From Parascedosporium putredinis (lineage: Eukaryota > Ascomycota > Sordariomycetes > Microascales > Microascaceae): a stretch of DNA of 64,000 nt. The DNA is taken from positions 1,922,001 to 1,986,000 of the forward strand of contig CASHTG010000018.1 in assembly GCA_949357655.1 (NCBI GenBank). Reading direction: 5' to 3'. Shown here one piece after another: positions 1 through 13,400 of the stretch. A model generated the notes under the pieces. The model worked only from the letters and a program-made list of their open reading frames with translations. It was not told where the DNA came from and did no database searches. The first letter of the stretch is position 1; every line of letters begins with the position of its first letter. Made by a program: the position numbers and the translations under genes.

Positions 1-630
1 GTGAAAAGCATCACGAAGAGAGACAAGAAAAGTGGCGCGACGAGGCCCGAGATCATCTCCATCCAAAAGCGGAATAAGGAACTCGAAGCGATATGAAAAG
101 AAAGAAGGAAAAAACTCTGCTCGACGAGAACAAGGTCTCGACGGCTTCAGGGTGGGTCGCACCATTCGTTTTGTGCTTGAGCGTGGCCGCAGCGGCAAGT
201 CGCCACTCCACCATGCGTCAAGCCACCATCATCGTGTAATCGTCAACGTCTCTCTTTCTCAAAACCTTGTCCTTGTTCGTCTGAGAGGGAGGGGGCGGGA
301 CGGTGTTGGCCTGACACGAGACACGCCCTCCCAGCGGCCATGATATCGGCTTGACTGGTACCTCGAAATGAGGGCAAGAGTACTCAATCCCCCTCGCCAT
401 GACTCGGGTCCCAGGGTCAACGGCTCTATCAACTTTGAAAACGCACTCTCAAGAAACTATTGGCCCCCTTTGGGACCGCAAGCGGGGCCTATTCCCAACA
501 GTCAGCCCGCGTCTTGTCCCGGTCTAGGTGGAGACACGGGCTTGGAAGACCCTGCTTCTCAGCGCCCCTGCCCTGAGTGACATGTTACAGAACAGCTGAG
601 GAGAGTCATGGCATGAGAAAAGCATGAGGG

Positions 631-658
631 TAGAGAGAGAGAGAGAGAGAGAGAGAAG
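631..658. repeat. (GA)n microsatellite
   Basis: An almost uninterrupted AG/GA dinucleotide run lies in gene-poor DNA. It is a simple sequence repeat with no associated coding frame. Confidence 0.9.
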
Positions 659-2984
659 TGCAAGCACGGAAGAGGACCGTGGGAGATGACTTAGATTTGT
701 GACCTCTGGAGCCACCCGAACCGAACTGAAGATAGGTCGATTGAGAGATGGATGGTTCAAGAACGCGATAACCCATCTCACCTACCTTCTTCCTATCCCG
801 CACTCGCACCCCATCATCCTCTTATTACAACCGTATGAGAGGACTTGCTCGCTCCCCGCGGTGTCTGTCTCGTTTCTCTCGCCTCTCGCCCTCACCCACT
901 CATTCACTGCATTGTGTATGGGTCGGGGACCTCGCGGAATCTAGAGCCTATTCCGGCAGGGGCGCGAACCAGCGGAGCTTTCAGTGCCCCGCCCCCTTTC
1001 CCTCCCTGCCAGAGCCCCGTTACACTGCTTCGAACACGCTCTTGTCGCTGGTCCTCTTCCTTTCTTCCTAGATTTAGCAATTCCATCGCCAAAGGAAAGG
1101 CCTTCTGAGAGCGGTACACTAATAATAAACACACTAAAGTTGTGTGCTTTACATCATCTCGAAAGCCAATATTAGTCTGCAGAGGCCGGAGTCTTTAATG
1201 GGACCGACCGACCGACGCCACACGCCGCCGGCTCAGGTAGCGAGAGGGAAGTACGTGCAACGCTGGCTAAGTCGGCATCAATCGGCCATCCGCTTTCTCA
1301 TCAGTTCCCAAGGATGGGGTGTCGGATTCCGCAGCCAAGGTCGCCATCGCTATGGAAATTAAGCCGTGCGGCCAGAAACACGGGAGAGTACATACAATAA
1401 CTGTGTTGTGCCTGTTCGAGACCAGAGGGCCTCGCAACCCTGTCCTCTCCAGGCGTCCACAATGCCTAATAAAGGCAACGCTAGGCCAGTCTTTGTTGGA
1501 GGGACATACCTCGGTACAACACTGCTGGCTTGGGTCAAGGAGCTCGCTCCAAATCAACCTTTTCAGCGTTCCACTTCCCCCACCTGCTTGGCTTTGATGC
1601 CTCGCGTTCCCACACACACTCATCCTACACACGTATCAATCTCACACATCCTCGCTCCACTCACCGTGCCTAGTGCCACCCACCCCTCTTCCACAAGTAC
1701 CTCACATAGCCTGCAGTCGCTTGGTTGTTACCCAGCCATTCATTATGTTTCCAAGATGGCGCACAGTAGCCAGGTGGTCTTCGTCCCCCATTGGGACGAG
1801 GGTGTTACCGTTAAAGGCACTGTATAAAGTCACTATAACAATCGGGTCCTCACGAGGTACGCTGTGATGGTGACCTGGACAGGATTCACTCATGGCCATA
1901 AAGCCTAACGGACCCATGATAGCCTATTTGCCTATGCAGTCCCGAGTGGTAGAGCTTATTACCAGTGGGTTTCCGTTAGGCATCTCGAGAGAGCCCGGAG
2001 CGGGCGCACGCAAGTGATAGTTATTGAGGCGCGCCAGCACTAGAGCTTGAAAGAGGAAAGCGAGGCCGCAAAGCTCCGACTATGGGAACCGAGGTCGATG
2101 GGCGGGTTTGGCATAGTACAAAGTTGAGTTATGTAAGCGGACCCCGATGGCCCTCCGTCGCTCCCCTTTCCCTTCGCGCTCAGAGTGGGACTCGAACTGG
2201 CGAGGTGGTCTTCGGCTGCTAGTCTTGCGCTCGGACTCGTCCCGTGGCAAACGTTCCGGAACAATGTTGAGAGCTTCGATAGAGGAAGTGAGGTAAGAAT
2301 AGCTCGTGGGAAGGGGGACCCGTTTTGCCCCCTTCTCCCCTTTCCCCCTCACCAATCCACCTTACGGCCGTAAGCCTCGTTAGCCCCATTTTGTCCCTGC
2401 AGCACAAATCACCAACCCCAGCACATCCTGACGCATGGAGCAAAGGCACCCAGGCGAATTTGAGATCCCCGTTCGAAGAATAACCCCAGCCACAACCTCC
2501 TTCACCCTGGAAGGGGCCCTGTTTCTGGCCCCTCCGAATCTGTTGCCATCAAACAGACGTTGTCAGAGCCCATGTGGGAAATGGAGAAAAGCATGCGCAA
2601 TGTCATCGTCTCTTTTCCAGGCCGCACAGAGCTCTTGCTCTCTGCTTCCCACGTCCTGTTGCATTTCATCTAGGTGCATACATCAAGCATCAATTGTGCC
2701 AACTCCATGGAGCCTTTGGCATTTCCAGGTTGTAGGATTATTGCTTTCCCCGCCCCCATCTCCCATCAGATCAGATCAGTCGATCAGTCGATCGGTCGAC
2801 CAGTCAATCTGTTAACAGGTATCCCATCAGGAAGGCTTGGGAAAGGCACTGACCAGGACATGGCCCGTAATGATAATACTAACCCTCAATTTTGACACGT
2901 CCTTGCTTTTTTATCGATGAAAGATTCCTGCTCCGAGGACAGCATGTCGATCGAGAGCGGGTCGAGGTCGGAAGGCAGGGAGGT

Positions 2985-3002
2985 TTGTGTGTGTGTGTGT
3001 GT
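2985..3002. repeat. (GT)n microsatellite
   Basis: About nine consecutive TG/GT units in gene-poor DNA. Simple sequence repeat. Confidence 0.85.
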
Positions 3003-6000
3003 GCTGGGGACAGGGGCAAGGGGGAAACGGACCCGGTTCATCTGGGGTGATGATAATGGAGGCTGAAATCTCTCTCTCCACATCCTGCCCCTGTCCGCTA
3101 CTACAACCAAGGAAGGGCACTTCAATACATTGAAGTGTGTTAACTCGCTATAGCCATTGTCTCCAAATATCGTTTGCTAAATTTCTGACTTCACATGATG
3201 TGCGGAACGTGCCCCATGATCCTCGTTGATTATCTGTGATTGAGACAATGGGCGTCGTATCACGACTCTGTCCCCACCCCATCCGTGACAGGGTTCGGGG
3301 TCTTTGCAAGTCCAGGCTGCTGGAAGAGTGCACACTCTGTTCGTTGCTCGAGTGAACGATATGTCGTGCAAATCCTGCCATGCAACGGTACATGAATCAA
3401 GGCGTCAAACGGCGAACCCAAAATCCTTCCACTATATGTCTCTAATTTGATGTGAGCGGAGAAGTGGCGGAGCTTCCACTTCTAGCGTATGCTTGTTCTT
3501 TTCTTCTTTTTGTTCAAAGTCGTCCCAAGGTCATGGACTTACCCTCGGAAGCTCGCGCGATGCTTATCTCGGCGGCCCCCTTGACGCCTTGGCCTACACC
3601 ACTTGTACACCTTGGAGAAAAAGCCAAAGCAGGACGGGAACGGAGAATATTGTCAGGAACGTGGTTCATAGTGTATTTTTCAGTTCAAATATCCTTTGCA
3701 CATCCCTCCCTTCCGGGCAGTGTGCATCACCAGTGCCCGTCCGGATAGTTTCCCCAGAGCCACCTTCCGGCCGGCGGGGGTGCTCAGGCCATCTCCTGCC
3801 GACGCGGGTGATCACCAGCGACGCAGAATGCAGGCCGAAAATCACCTCCTCTGTGTGCGAAGGTTGCATTTTTGGGGGGCAAAGTCTCTCTCAACCTATG
3901 GGCTAGACATGAACATCACCTTTGGCTTCACTCTCTGTTCTCCCCTGCCAACGAATGGCTGGTGCAGGTGTGTGTGTAAGTCGGACACGGACCTCACCAG
4001 TTTCCTTTGCGGTGGCACGAGCAACTTGTTGATATGCTCTGAGCAAAAGACGAAAGGGTGGAGATCGCCGTTGCGACTGTGCACGGTGCATCCGAGAGAG
4101 CTCGGAGAACCAGGTCAAGGAAGCAACACGCCACGGGCTCTTGTCAAGGGTACCGAGAGATAATATGAGATTGTTGGCGGTGACAGCAGTTTCCTGTCTT
4201 CATTTTTTTGATGTCAAGGATCGGCTGTCTTCACCTTTGCGCAAGGATCTGTCGACCGAAGGATTCAAACGATGTCATTCGGCCATCTTTCTTTTTCTCC
4301 TTCTAGCTTTTTACTGTTGGTGTACCTCGACATTCCATCTACTTCGTCCTTGGCTACTAGGGTGTTTCTTTGACAGTTCGAGACCCCAACGAAACTCGAT
4401 GACGCTGAACTTGCTGAACATGCAACGCCCCCTCAGACAGCCGGGATCGGGATGATGCCTGCGGCTCACTTGCGGCTCCCCTCGCCACCTCCTTCACGTG
4501 TGCTCCGCATGCGGGTGTCTGAGAAAACCATCCGTGCGTCTCGCTTCCAAGAAGATATCGCATTTTTCCGAAGGTATCGCTTAAATCGCGAAGAGTTGGA
4601 CCTAGTTGATTAGCACCACGGCCGGAGACATGACGGAGCAGGGTAGGAAATGGCCCGCCTAATAGACTGTCTAGAACTGGAGTCCGGCGTCCCACTGAGG
4701 GTCGTCCCAGTGGGGATCAAATGCACCTGGTCGGTCTCGGGGCTAGCACCCCACTGAAAGTTGCCTTTCCCCTTTCCTTCTCTCTATCGCTGTCATGGAT
4801 CAAACTGAAGGGATGGCTCTCCTTGGCCGCGAGCGCAGGTGCCATCCCCAAACCGTTGGGTTCTAGCACCGCCAAAGAAAGAATTTAGCAGCAAGTGGGC
4901 TAGCGTTAGCGAGGAGACCTGGGATCATGGCCGTGTTCTAACACTTTGACAGCCATGAAAGAGGATTAAAGATCGATACGGCCGAAAGGTCTCTACTAGC
5001 ACAAGCCACAGCCAAGAGAGGGCACGGATGAACGAGCCAACATGGAGGATTTTACGAACAGGTGCTCCTGAGGAGGGAGGAAACTGCGTGAGGGGTGGAG
5101 AGAAAGGGCGAAGGAAGGAGATCCCCCACTTGTTCGCTTGTACCCACAGGAAGGATCAACCCAACCCAACCCAATTCCACTTGACAGGTCTCGTAAAATG
5201 GGGAGTCCGAACTTGGGGTTAACACCGATGAGTCCACTATGGCCAGAGTGGACTTCAAGTTCTGATAGTTCCCCCTACCCGAAGCGAGTGTCGCTCCCCT
5301 GCCGAGCACACTCTGAGAGCCCTTCCCTCCCTAAAAATACAGATCAATGAGGGCTCTACTGGAATTATCCCCTTTGGACATCAAATGGATCCATAGATCT
5401 TATTTGCATTTTATCTACATTCTATTCCGGTCAAAGGCTGGCCGCGTTCAACGTCTTCAATTTATGCCTTCTTCACCTGTCACCCGCACCTGCATTCTTT
5501 GCATCAGTGATCCTTTCTCAATCCTTTTCCGGTGGGGTGTGGGGTGGCCTGTTTTCGTTGACATCCATGTGTTGTCTACTGAAATGCTATCGGAGATGTT
5601 TGAGTGACAGGATTCGCTCGTGTCAGCCTCCGCAATTCAAAGAGTTCATCCGTGCACGCAGGGTTCTACAAGTACGATGTCGTTGCCAAGTTTGGCCTGC
5701 GTGCGTCCCTGGTCACTCCCGATTTGTCACAGAGAGCTCAAAGTGGCTATTGATTTGAGAAACGCCAGAAGACAGGCGCCTCTTTAGGCCACATCCACTG
5801 ATCCAGGGGTGGATGGTTCGCTAGAGGAAGGATTCCCGCTAGAGGGTAGTTGATCGTGGGACCAGGTTCAGCGAACATTCGCCGGTCATCAACCCCTCCC
5901 AGGAGGATCGCGCTCGACGACGCTAGAATTTCATTCCTGGCAGCCGCACGGGCCGCTCTTTTTGAGTGCCGTGTTGTTCGCCTCCTCCTCTCACGTCAAA

Positions 6001-7320
6001 GGAACAGGAGGTGTGTGTTGATGATGCCAACCCCCTCGCCGTGAGATTCATCGATGGAGATGCAATGTATACCATCGGTGTCAACCAAACTCGGCCCATT
6101 TGTTGTCGTATCAATCGTCGGAGGAAATGTGAACGGGGTTATCAAATGTGCCAGTCCAGCCTGGATGCGCTCACATTCCCGGTCTAGATTCGTCCGTTCT
6201 GCCGTGCCGGGGCAGACATGGGCCTATGTGAACCCTTTTTTTCCTTTTCTCCATCTCCGTCTATCTCTGTCTCTGTCTTGAATATTTTTCTTGAATATTT
6301 TAATTTCCCTCGACCTGAGTCAAGATGACATCCCGTCTTTCGCGATACCAACCATTGTTAATCAGAAAGCGGTGACTCTGACATGTTTGTAGGTCTGATC
6401 ATTTGATGCGTCGTCCAGGAAGCCGCAGGAAGAGCGGTGATCAATTAGTCAATTGGCCAAAGGAAGCAGCGGATATCCTTGCAAAGCGACAAGTCCATTA
6501 TCGGGGTAATATTACATAGGTGTGCAGCTGGATGCTGGGTGCTGTGCTGTTGCTGGTGAGAGGCTGAAATTTGTGGAATGTGGGGTCAGCCACTGCTGCA
6601 CCGACAAAGCTCAATTGGGGTCCCAAAAACTGGCCGCCACTCGAGAAAACCAACATTGAGGCACGGGTCACTGCTGTACAGGGATGGACGAGCCAGCCAT
6701 TTCTCGGTACAGGACGCAACCCACCCTCCCGTCTGCAGGTGGGCAGGGTGGGATAATAACAAGCCCAGCTATACCTCCACGCCTGCAGATTACGACTTCC
6801 CAGAACCTGGGTCATGGCGGTCCTTCCCGCATTTTTATCCAACCACCGATGAGCCATTGTCTGGCCTATCCAGTGGACGGAAGAAAAAGAATCCTCCAAT
6901 CACGAGCTGCTACCAGAGTCGCAGGAACGACAACATGCCTTGAGTGTGCTGATAATGGTGCCAACATCAGACTAACACGACGGTTTGTATTGAATTTCTC
7001 AATGAACGGGACCGAGGGTGAAAAAAGAGAAAAAGGAAATCCAATATTGGGGAAAGGGAAATTCCACTCTTTGGATACCCGCCGTCGATCCCTTTTCCAA
7101 GTCTGGCGCGATGCAACATGCGGGCACTATGGGTGGGTACGGGTTGTCGATTTGGCCCAGGCACGACGTGCAAGAGGAGAAATCCTCACCCTCCCCGCAA
7201 GCCATTGGCTCTTTGTGTCATTGTACATCGTGCAGCGCTGCACGAAACTCGACGGACTCGCGCCAGGGTCCGAACAAGAAGACGAAATCGGTGCGGCCGA
7301 CATTTGACCTGATAACTAGA

Positions 7321-7343
7321 GGGAGAGAGAGAGAGAGAGAGAG
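7321..7343. repeat. (GA)n microsatellite
   Basis: A second GA dinucleotide run, about 1.3 kb upstream of the PTH11-like gene. In one frame it reads as an Arg-Glu repeat, which is why a long chance open frame crosses it. Confidence 0.85.
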
Positions 7344-8629
7344 CCTAGCTCCAAATTTGTTACCTCTCAATGGTACAAGTAGTTGCCAATGGCGGGGTGC
7401 CAAGATGCCAATCGTTCCTCCCGGCGCTGACACTACTGGCTTAGGAGGCATTAGCATAGAAGGAAAAGTTCCCTTCCCCTGCCGGCTTCCGCTGACTACA
7501 AGTATTGGCTTGAGCTTTGGGCTTGAGAGTCAAGAACACTTCTGGCACTGGCAATGGCTGGCCAGCCCAGCCCGGAGCAAAATTGGCTCCGTCAATCCAA
7601 TGTACCCCCATCATCGGGACAGTGGCGAGTTTAGTGTCCTTTTCGAAGCATTTTGGGTCTGGCTACCTCGCAATGCCATGGTCGCCGCTAATCCTTTCCC
7701 GGTTAACTTCCCACATCAGCGAGGCTCCACCCAGAGCGCTCAGAGCGGCCAGAGCGGCCGTCGCTGTCGAGTAACTGTTTCGAGGAACGGCTGTCCTCTC
7801 GAATACCGTCGATGCATTGATATTGACGCTAGCCTCTCCTCTTTTCGAAAGAAAATTCAATTCAGAACCCTCTCCTCCCCCCCACCCCCTCCATACAAGA
7901 ACCCTAGCACCCCTCTAGAAGCCCGCTCGGTTCCCTTGCCTCCCTTCCCCATCTGGGGTAGGTTAGACCAAGGGGGCGTTCAGGCTCGCTGACCATCCGT
8001 GCGCTAGCAAAATCTTGTTCTCTAGGTTGTGTTCGCTTCGATGTTCTGGTGGTTCGATGGAGGGAAAGCGCGAGGAGAAGAGGAGGGAGGGGGCGTCGTC
8101 CCGGAGCCTTGACGTTGTGGCCGACCGACTTGGACGGTTGAGCGCCAAAAGTGGCTCCCAAAAACCCATGCGAAGTGTGCCATTGACGCACAGGCTTTGG
8201 GAAACTCGAGGTTGCGCTTGGGCGTTCTCGCGGGTTTTCTTGGTCTGACCAGACTTTTCGAACCTTCAGCTTTGGTCTCGCGACCACGGAGGAAAAATCG
8301 ATATAATCTCTCCGCCGTCCCCCATCTTCTTGTCTGCTCTTGGCCTTCTTATCGTCGCCATCGTCGCCCTCGCAGGACAAGTAAAGAATCCAAGCTGCTC
8401 GTCGCTCTCGCTGCACTTTGAGTGTTTTCCTCTCGCTGGCACGATCACGAGTCTCGTCCTCGAACACTCATCGACGTCGTCCATCCCGCCCACTCTCTTC
8501 TTCCCCACTCGCTCTCTTTCTCTCTCTATCTCTCTCTCTCTTTACCTCGAAGTAGGCTTGAGAGATTTCGAGCCACTCGATCTCGCCTCGTCGTCCGCTC
8601 TTGCGAATTTGACCGCTCTAACCGTCGCC

Positions 8630-10482
8630 ATGGCCGACAACGCTGCCGCTCCTGAGCTCCCTCCCGGTTGGGATGCCGACCACTCCGGGATCTCCATCTT
8701 CGTCGTCGTTTTCTGTCTTTTCGTTTCCACTGTCATGGTTGGCCTTCGAGTCTACACCAGGAGGGTAATCATCAACCAGATGGGTATTGATGACTGGGCA
8801 GCTATTGTCACCTTGGTAAGTGCGCGCGCTCGTGGCCCTCGCGTAGAGCCGGACCGACGGCCGGGCCGCCTCCCGATTAGGATGAAAGCAGTTGACTGAC
8901 CCGGAATTTCCACCCTCCAGTTATTGGTCTACGGCGATGGTATCACCATTGCGATCAGTAAGTTTCCTTCCCGCCGAGTTTGATTCTGGGGGTGGGTCGA
9001 AGGATCATGAATTAACCCCATCCTCGCAGCTACCCAGTACGGCCTTGGCAAGCACATTTATGCTATTGACCCAACGTTGATTCCGGGCTACCTCAAGGTT
9101 AGTGCTTTTTTTCTGTCCTTTTTTGGTCCTCTTGGCTTGATCGCCTGGTTGCTGGCCTCAACACCGTCAGTACCGGCGACTCTGAAGGCGTCGTTTCAGC
9201 CGCCCATGGTGTTCGACATGTTGATCTCAAGTCGCTAACATTGCATTTTTCTAAACAGTGCTTCTGGGTCAGCATCGTGCTTTACTGTGCGGGCCTGCTT
9301 GCCGCCAAGCTCACCCTGCTGTTCCAGTACTACCGCATCATGGCCGTCCAGCACATGCGCAAGATCTACATCGCCGCCATCGTCATCGTCACCGCCTGGG
9401 GTCTGTCTCAGCTCCTCATCGGCCTTCTCATGTGCCGCCCGATCCAGGGCTTCTGGGACGCGTCCGTCGAGGCCAAGTGCATCCCCAACTACCCCCAGTT
9501 CTACATCAACGCCGCCGGCAACATCGCCACCGACATTGCCGTCTTCTTGCTCCCCCTCCCCGTCATCAAGCATCTCAACCTGCCCCGCACCCAGCGCCTG
9601 ATCTTGTTCGGTATCTTCTCTCTCGGTTTCTTCACCGTCGCCATCTCCGTCATCCGCATCAAGTATCTCAAGGTCGCCGAGGACATGACCTGGGAGAACG
9701 TCGAGTCCTCTGGCTGGTCCCTCGGTGAGCTCACCTCCGCGCTCACCTGCGCGTGCCTGCCCACTCTTCGACCCCTCGTCTCGCGCTTCATCCCCGCCCT
9801 CGCCACCGCTCCTCAGCGCTCCACCATGGGCTACAAGAAGAGCACCAACAACATCGACCTCGAGTCCCGCCACACCCACCGCAAGAACACCTCCGTCGGC
9901 GGCTCCGTCGACGACAAGAACGGCGACCGCTACAACGTCCACCTCACCGAAAGCAAGGCGGAGACCGATGATGAGACGGGTAAGTGGAGATGAAGAAAAA
10001 TGCGAGAAACAGAGGGAGGGGAGGGGCAAGATGCGAGAAGTAAAAGCCATGGCAAGATGCTATGCGCCCTTCTCTATTCTTCCCCTCTTTCCATAGCTTT
10101 GCTGGATTATGGTGTATGTTTGTGTGCTTTCCTGCCGTTTGAAAAACCTGTGCTGTGCCTGTGTAACATGGACTGTCCGTGTGTTCAAACGCCACGATGC
10201 CTACCAAACCATGCCACCGCCGCATTGCTTTCCCTCCCCTCCCCCTCTGTCGCTTTATTTGTGGCTGTTTATCGCCGCGTGCTTTTTGCTGCTTTTCAGC
10301 GAGATTTTCCGTACTAACGTACTTTTGCCAGGCAAGCCCTCTTCTCTCGATGAGCGTCGCCTCCTCGGTCTCGCCAGCCGCACCCACACCGAGATCCACG
10401 GCACTAGCCGCGGCCTCGACCGCCCTTCCAACGCCCCTCTGGCCATCCAAGTGCAGAGGACGTGTACCAGACCAAGTCCTGA
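8630..10482 (+). CDS. PTH11-like integral membrane protein (fungal rhodopsin-like domain)
   Basis: Probable seven-helix plasma-membrane protein of the fungal rhodopsin-like domain family, the group to which PTH11-type surface sensors belong. Exons are 8630-8815, 8921-8957, 9030-9097, 9259-9979 and about 10332-10482, all with GT-AG introns and matching phases. The first helix follows an N-terminal segment ending in Trp-Asp-Ala-Asp; the family pattern of a Tyr-Thr-Arg-Arg loop, an Ile-Asp-Asp-Trp motif, and a Cys-Arg-Pro-Ile ... Phe-Trp-Asp motif in exon 4 is clear. There is no CFEM domain. The cytoplasmic tail is hydrophilic. Near 10451-10456 the frame breaks; shifting by one base gives an ending in Asp-Val-Tyr-Gln-Thr-Lys-Ser and a stop at 10482, about 387 residues. 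Without the correction the frame runs into low-quality sequence until 11050. The ligand is unknown. Third codon positions in exon 4 are strongly C-rich, suggesting good expression. Confidence 0.85.
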
Positions 10483-13400
10483 GGGGCGGTGCCGTAATAA
10501 ATACAGCCTTGCTCGCGCTGCTCACTCGAGCGGGCGAACCGGGCAAAATGTCTGCATGAGGCGCGAAACGGCGGTCAGGCGTGGAAAGCGAGGTCTCAGG
10601 CGCCCCGGTTTTGTTGTGTTTTTTCTTTCCCCCAATTTCTCCATCACCATGTTTTTCGTAGTATCTTTTTCTTTCTCCGGGCATTTGGAGCCTCTTATAG
10701 GCTCTCAAACCATGTTGTATCTTTATAGGAATGGATTGGAGGTTGGCCTCGGAAAAGGGTCGGGAGAGATATCCAGAAATCAACGATGTAAGATCGAGTT
10801 GATCATTAACGGCCGCTCTTATTATACCCCCAAACGATCGAAATTCATAATTCAGCGTTATTTTGAACCAGGCTTCGGCCACCTTCCACAACCGGCTGTC
10901 CTTGCGAATTTATCTTTTTTGTCCCCCTGGCTGCCCACCGTGCTCTTGAAGGATGAAGGAAGGGACATCAGACAAGGTTTTTGTGCCGGCGGGAGGAGCA
11001 GAAAAACGAGGGCGTACGGCTCAGTCCCGGCCCTGCAACTCAGAGGCTGACTTGTTGGACGAGCTGCCGTCAGTCTCCCTTTTTTTGAAGGGGGGCGCTG
11101 TTGACACTGGATCCGGGCGCAAGAGTTGGCGCCCTGACAGCGACAGCGAGAGTGACACTGGCACCGGACGCCGCGTTCCCCAAGCGGCTAGCGTTCCCTG
11201 TACGCGGCTGGAATCGGGGGAGCCGCAACGGCGCCGACAACGTCACACTGTGTAAGCGGGCGCGGGCGGCGACGAACATGCCTCGTAGTTTGATTACATT
11301 GTTCGCTTGTACAACCTTTTAGCCCCTTTTAGAGTGTGCGTTGATTTCTACTCCGCACGGAGTGCATGGAGCAAGTCAAGTACTGGAAGTACTCGAGGCA
11401 GTACATGCAATTAGACCAACGACTTGTCCTGCTTGCTCGCTTTCCGTTGCCCTAAGCGGAAGTGCCCCCCGTCAGACCAAAGTGCTCGCTGCTCCCCTGT
11501 GGATCATATTTGATCGTAATATGGGATAAGTTGTATTATTATTCCTTGATGAAGGAGCGGGGCAATTCTTGTCTAGTTTTTGTTCCTTTCACCTTCCTCC
11601 CGCAATTACCCTTGTTTAACAAGGAGGAGAGATGTCTAGTGTTAGTGTTAGTCTCGGAAGCGGCACAAGAGAGAAACGTAGTAAAAAGGCGGGCTTGTCA
11701 CAAGGATGTGAAGGGCAGGCGGAGATTTACACAACCAAGTGCGTTTCTCCTCTGCTGTCAGAGTCTCAATAGTGGACGGGGCGGCCAGGCAGAAGTGGAC
11801 ACTGGTGTGGGATATGATTATTCTCCTTGGTGCAAGTGCCGTGCCGAGGCCTGTGCCGGGGGCCTTTTTCTTCTTGTCATCGGGTTTATCGAGCATCTGA
11901 TGCCGCCGCAGAGTGAAGATTCTAATAAGTCAAGGTCGTTGGCTGCGAGTATCAACCGAGAACTGCCCGCGTCATCCTCCTCTCCCACCCCTGCACCGGA
12001 CGTCGTGCATCCCCTGTTCAAGCAGCCGCAATCATTTTCGTGATACTACCCTTTTCCATTCTCTACCTCATGGCTGCGCGAGAGGGCGCAGGATACGAGC
12101 CCCTCAATGACAGAGATGGCATCCGACTAGACACATGGGGGACCAGGCGGGGAAGGGCTTGTGAGCCGCATAACATTGGCAAGGCGACGAACCAAAAGTT
12201 GAGCCCTGGAGCGCTGGCACGAATCTAGTCATCGTGACAGCTGCACCTCTTGACCGATCGACATGGGATATGGGCGCATTGCGGATTTTCCGGCGCATTG
12301 GTTTCCCCCACCCTTTCCTCTTCCTTCGCTGTTACCCTCCCTTTTCTCCCCCACCATTCATTCTCCAAGTCGCCAAGAAACCTTCAAGGGCCCCCGGCTC
12401 GGATATCTTCAATTTTGCCAAGGCGCTCCCGTGAAGAAGTGTATCGCCGGCACCCGGCGGGCTTCAAAGGCTCCCCTCTCTATTCACCAGGTTCGCACAG
12501 GCCCAATATTGGCTGGATGCGGTATCCCGCGTATCTCTTGGCCAGGGTTCATGCGTCAATGTGCACTCTTTTTGAGTTTGCCTGTCAGCCACGAGGGACG
12601 GACACGAGGGCGTCAGGTCCCTAGGGTCTCTTGTTCGTTGGATCGCCAGGGCCCGGTTCGTCTGTCTGTCCCCCAGCATTGGACAATCTTTATCGGCGAA
12701 AGGGAGGGCGAGGCCCTGTCTGCCTCGGGTTGATCGTACACCCCGAGTCCAAGCAAGTCTTGAAGTCGGGAAGGTCCCAATGGGGGAAATATTGAGCCTT
12801 GCGAGGGTTTGATCCAAAAGTCAACGGGAGATTGAAACCTGCTCCCGCTAAAAATGCAAAGAAATCCTGGCAGGCTCAAAGGTACTGTAGCAGCTTGAGA
12901 GCTTCGTGTAATCAAGCCGCCAATGGGGTCAGGGGCCTGTTGGCCCCGGAGGCGAAAAACGCTGGGGACGGACTGATGAGGATGGAGAAAAAATATTGAA
13001 TGCAATGGATCATATTGATGTCGGATTCAGCAGACGAATGCAAACGCTCGATCCGGGCGGAGTGTGTGTGCTGGCTCCAGGGTTCCTCGCTCCCGCTGTG
13101 GGCCGAGGCCTCGTGGCCTCTGTTTAACCACGACCCTCCTCCCCGTTTTCCCGAAAAAGTCTAATATGGCTGTTCTCGACTCGGGGAGCATTGTCCTATG
13201 GGCTGATATTCGCGAGCCGTCCCCTTCGCGTGGTCACCCGCTTCACTAGGGGCATCGCCGCAAAACCTTTCACCGTCCTAATCCTACACCAGCATGTCCG
13301 CCACATTTGTGTTGTTTTCTTCTCGTGCTCTCTTTCTGCTCTCTTCCCCTCACCGTGCCGAGAATGCCGGGTTTCGGTCAGCGCCCAGCTGCATCACAGA

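Larger units (their letters stand above)
1..8629. other. Long region without a supportable gene
   Basis: I read this 8.6 kb on both strands and found no open frame with recognisable domains, a splice pattern or fungal coding bias. It holds simple repeats (a GA run near 631-658, a GT run near 2985-3002, a GA run near 7321-7343) and pyrimidine-rich stretches. The last few hundred bases (about 8250-8629) are CT-rich and look like the leader and promoter of the receptor gene that follows. The longest open frame (7018-7992, 324 codons) runs through a GA microsatellite and has no family resemblance. The region could hold an unusually long upstream regulatory region, a non-coding RNA or decayed DNA; the sequence alone does not say which. 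Confidence 0.5.

Noticed and set aside
7018..7992. 324-codon open frame upstream of the PTH11-like gene
   Set aside because: It begins at GTG, crosses a GA microsatellite and shows no domain or coding bias; the composition is like the surrounding non-coding DNA.
9235..10050. 271-codon minus-strand frame antisense to the receptor gene
   Set aside because: It is a shadow of the C-rich third positions in exon 4 of the receptor; the translation is a Gly/Asp/Val-rich string without domain features.
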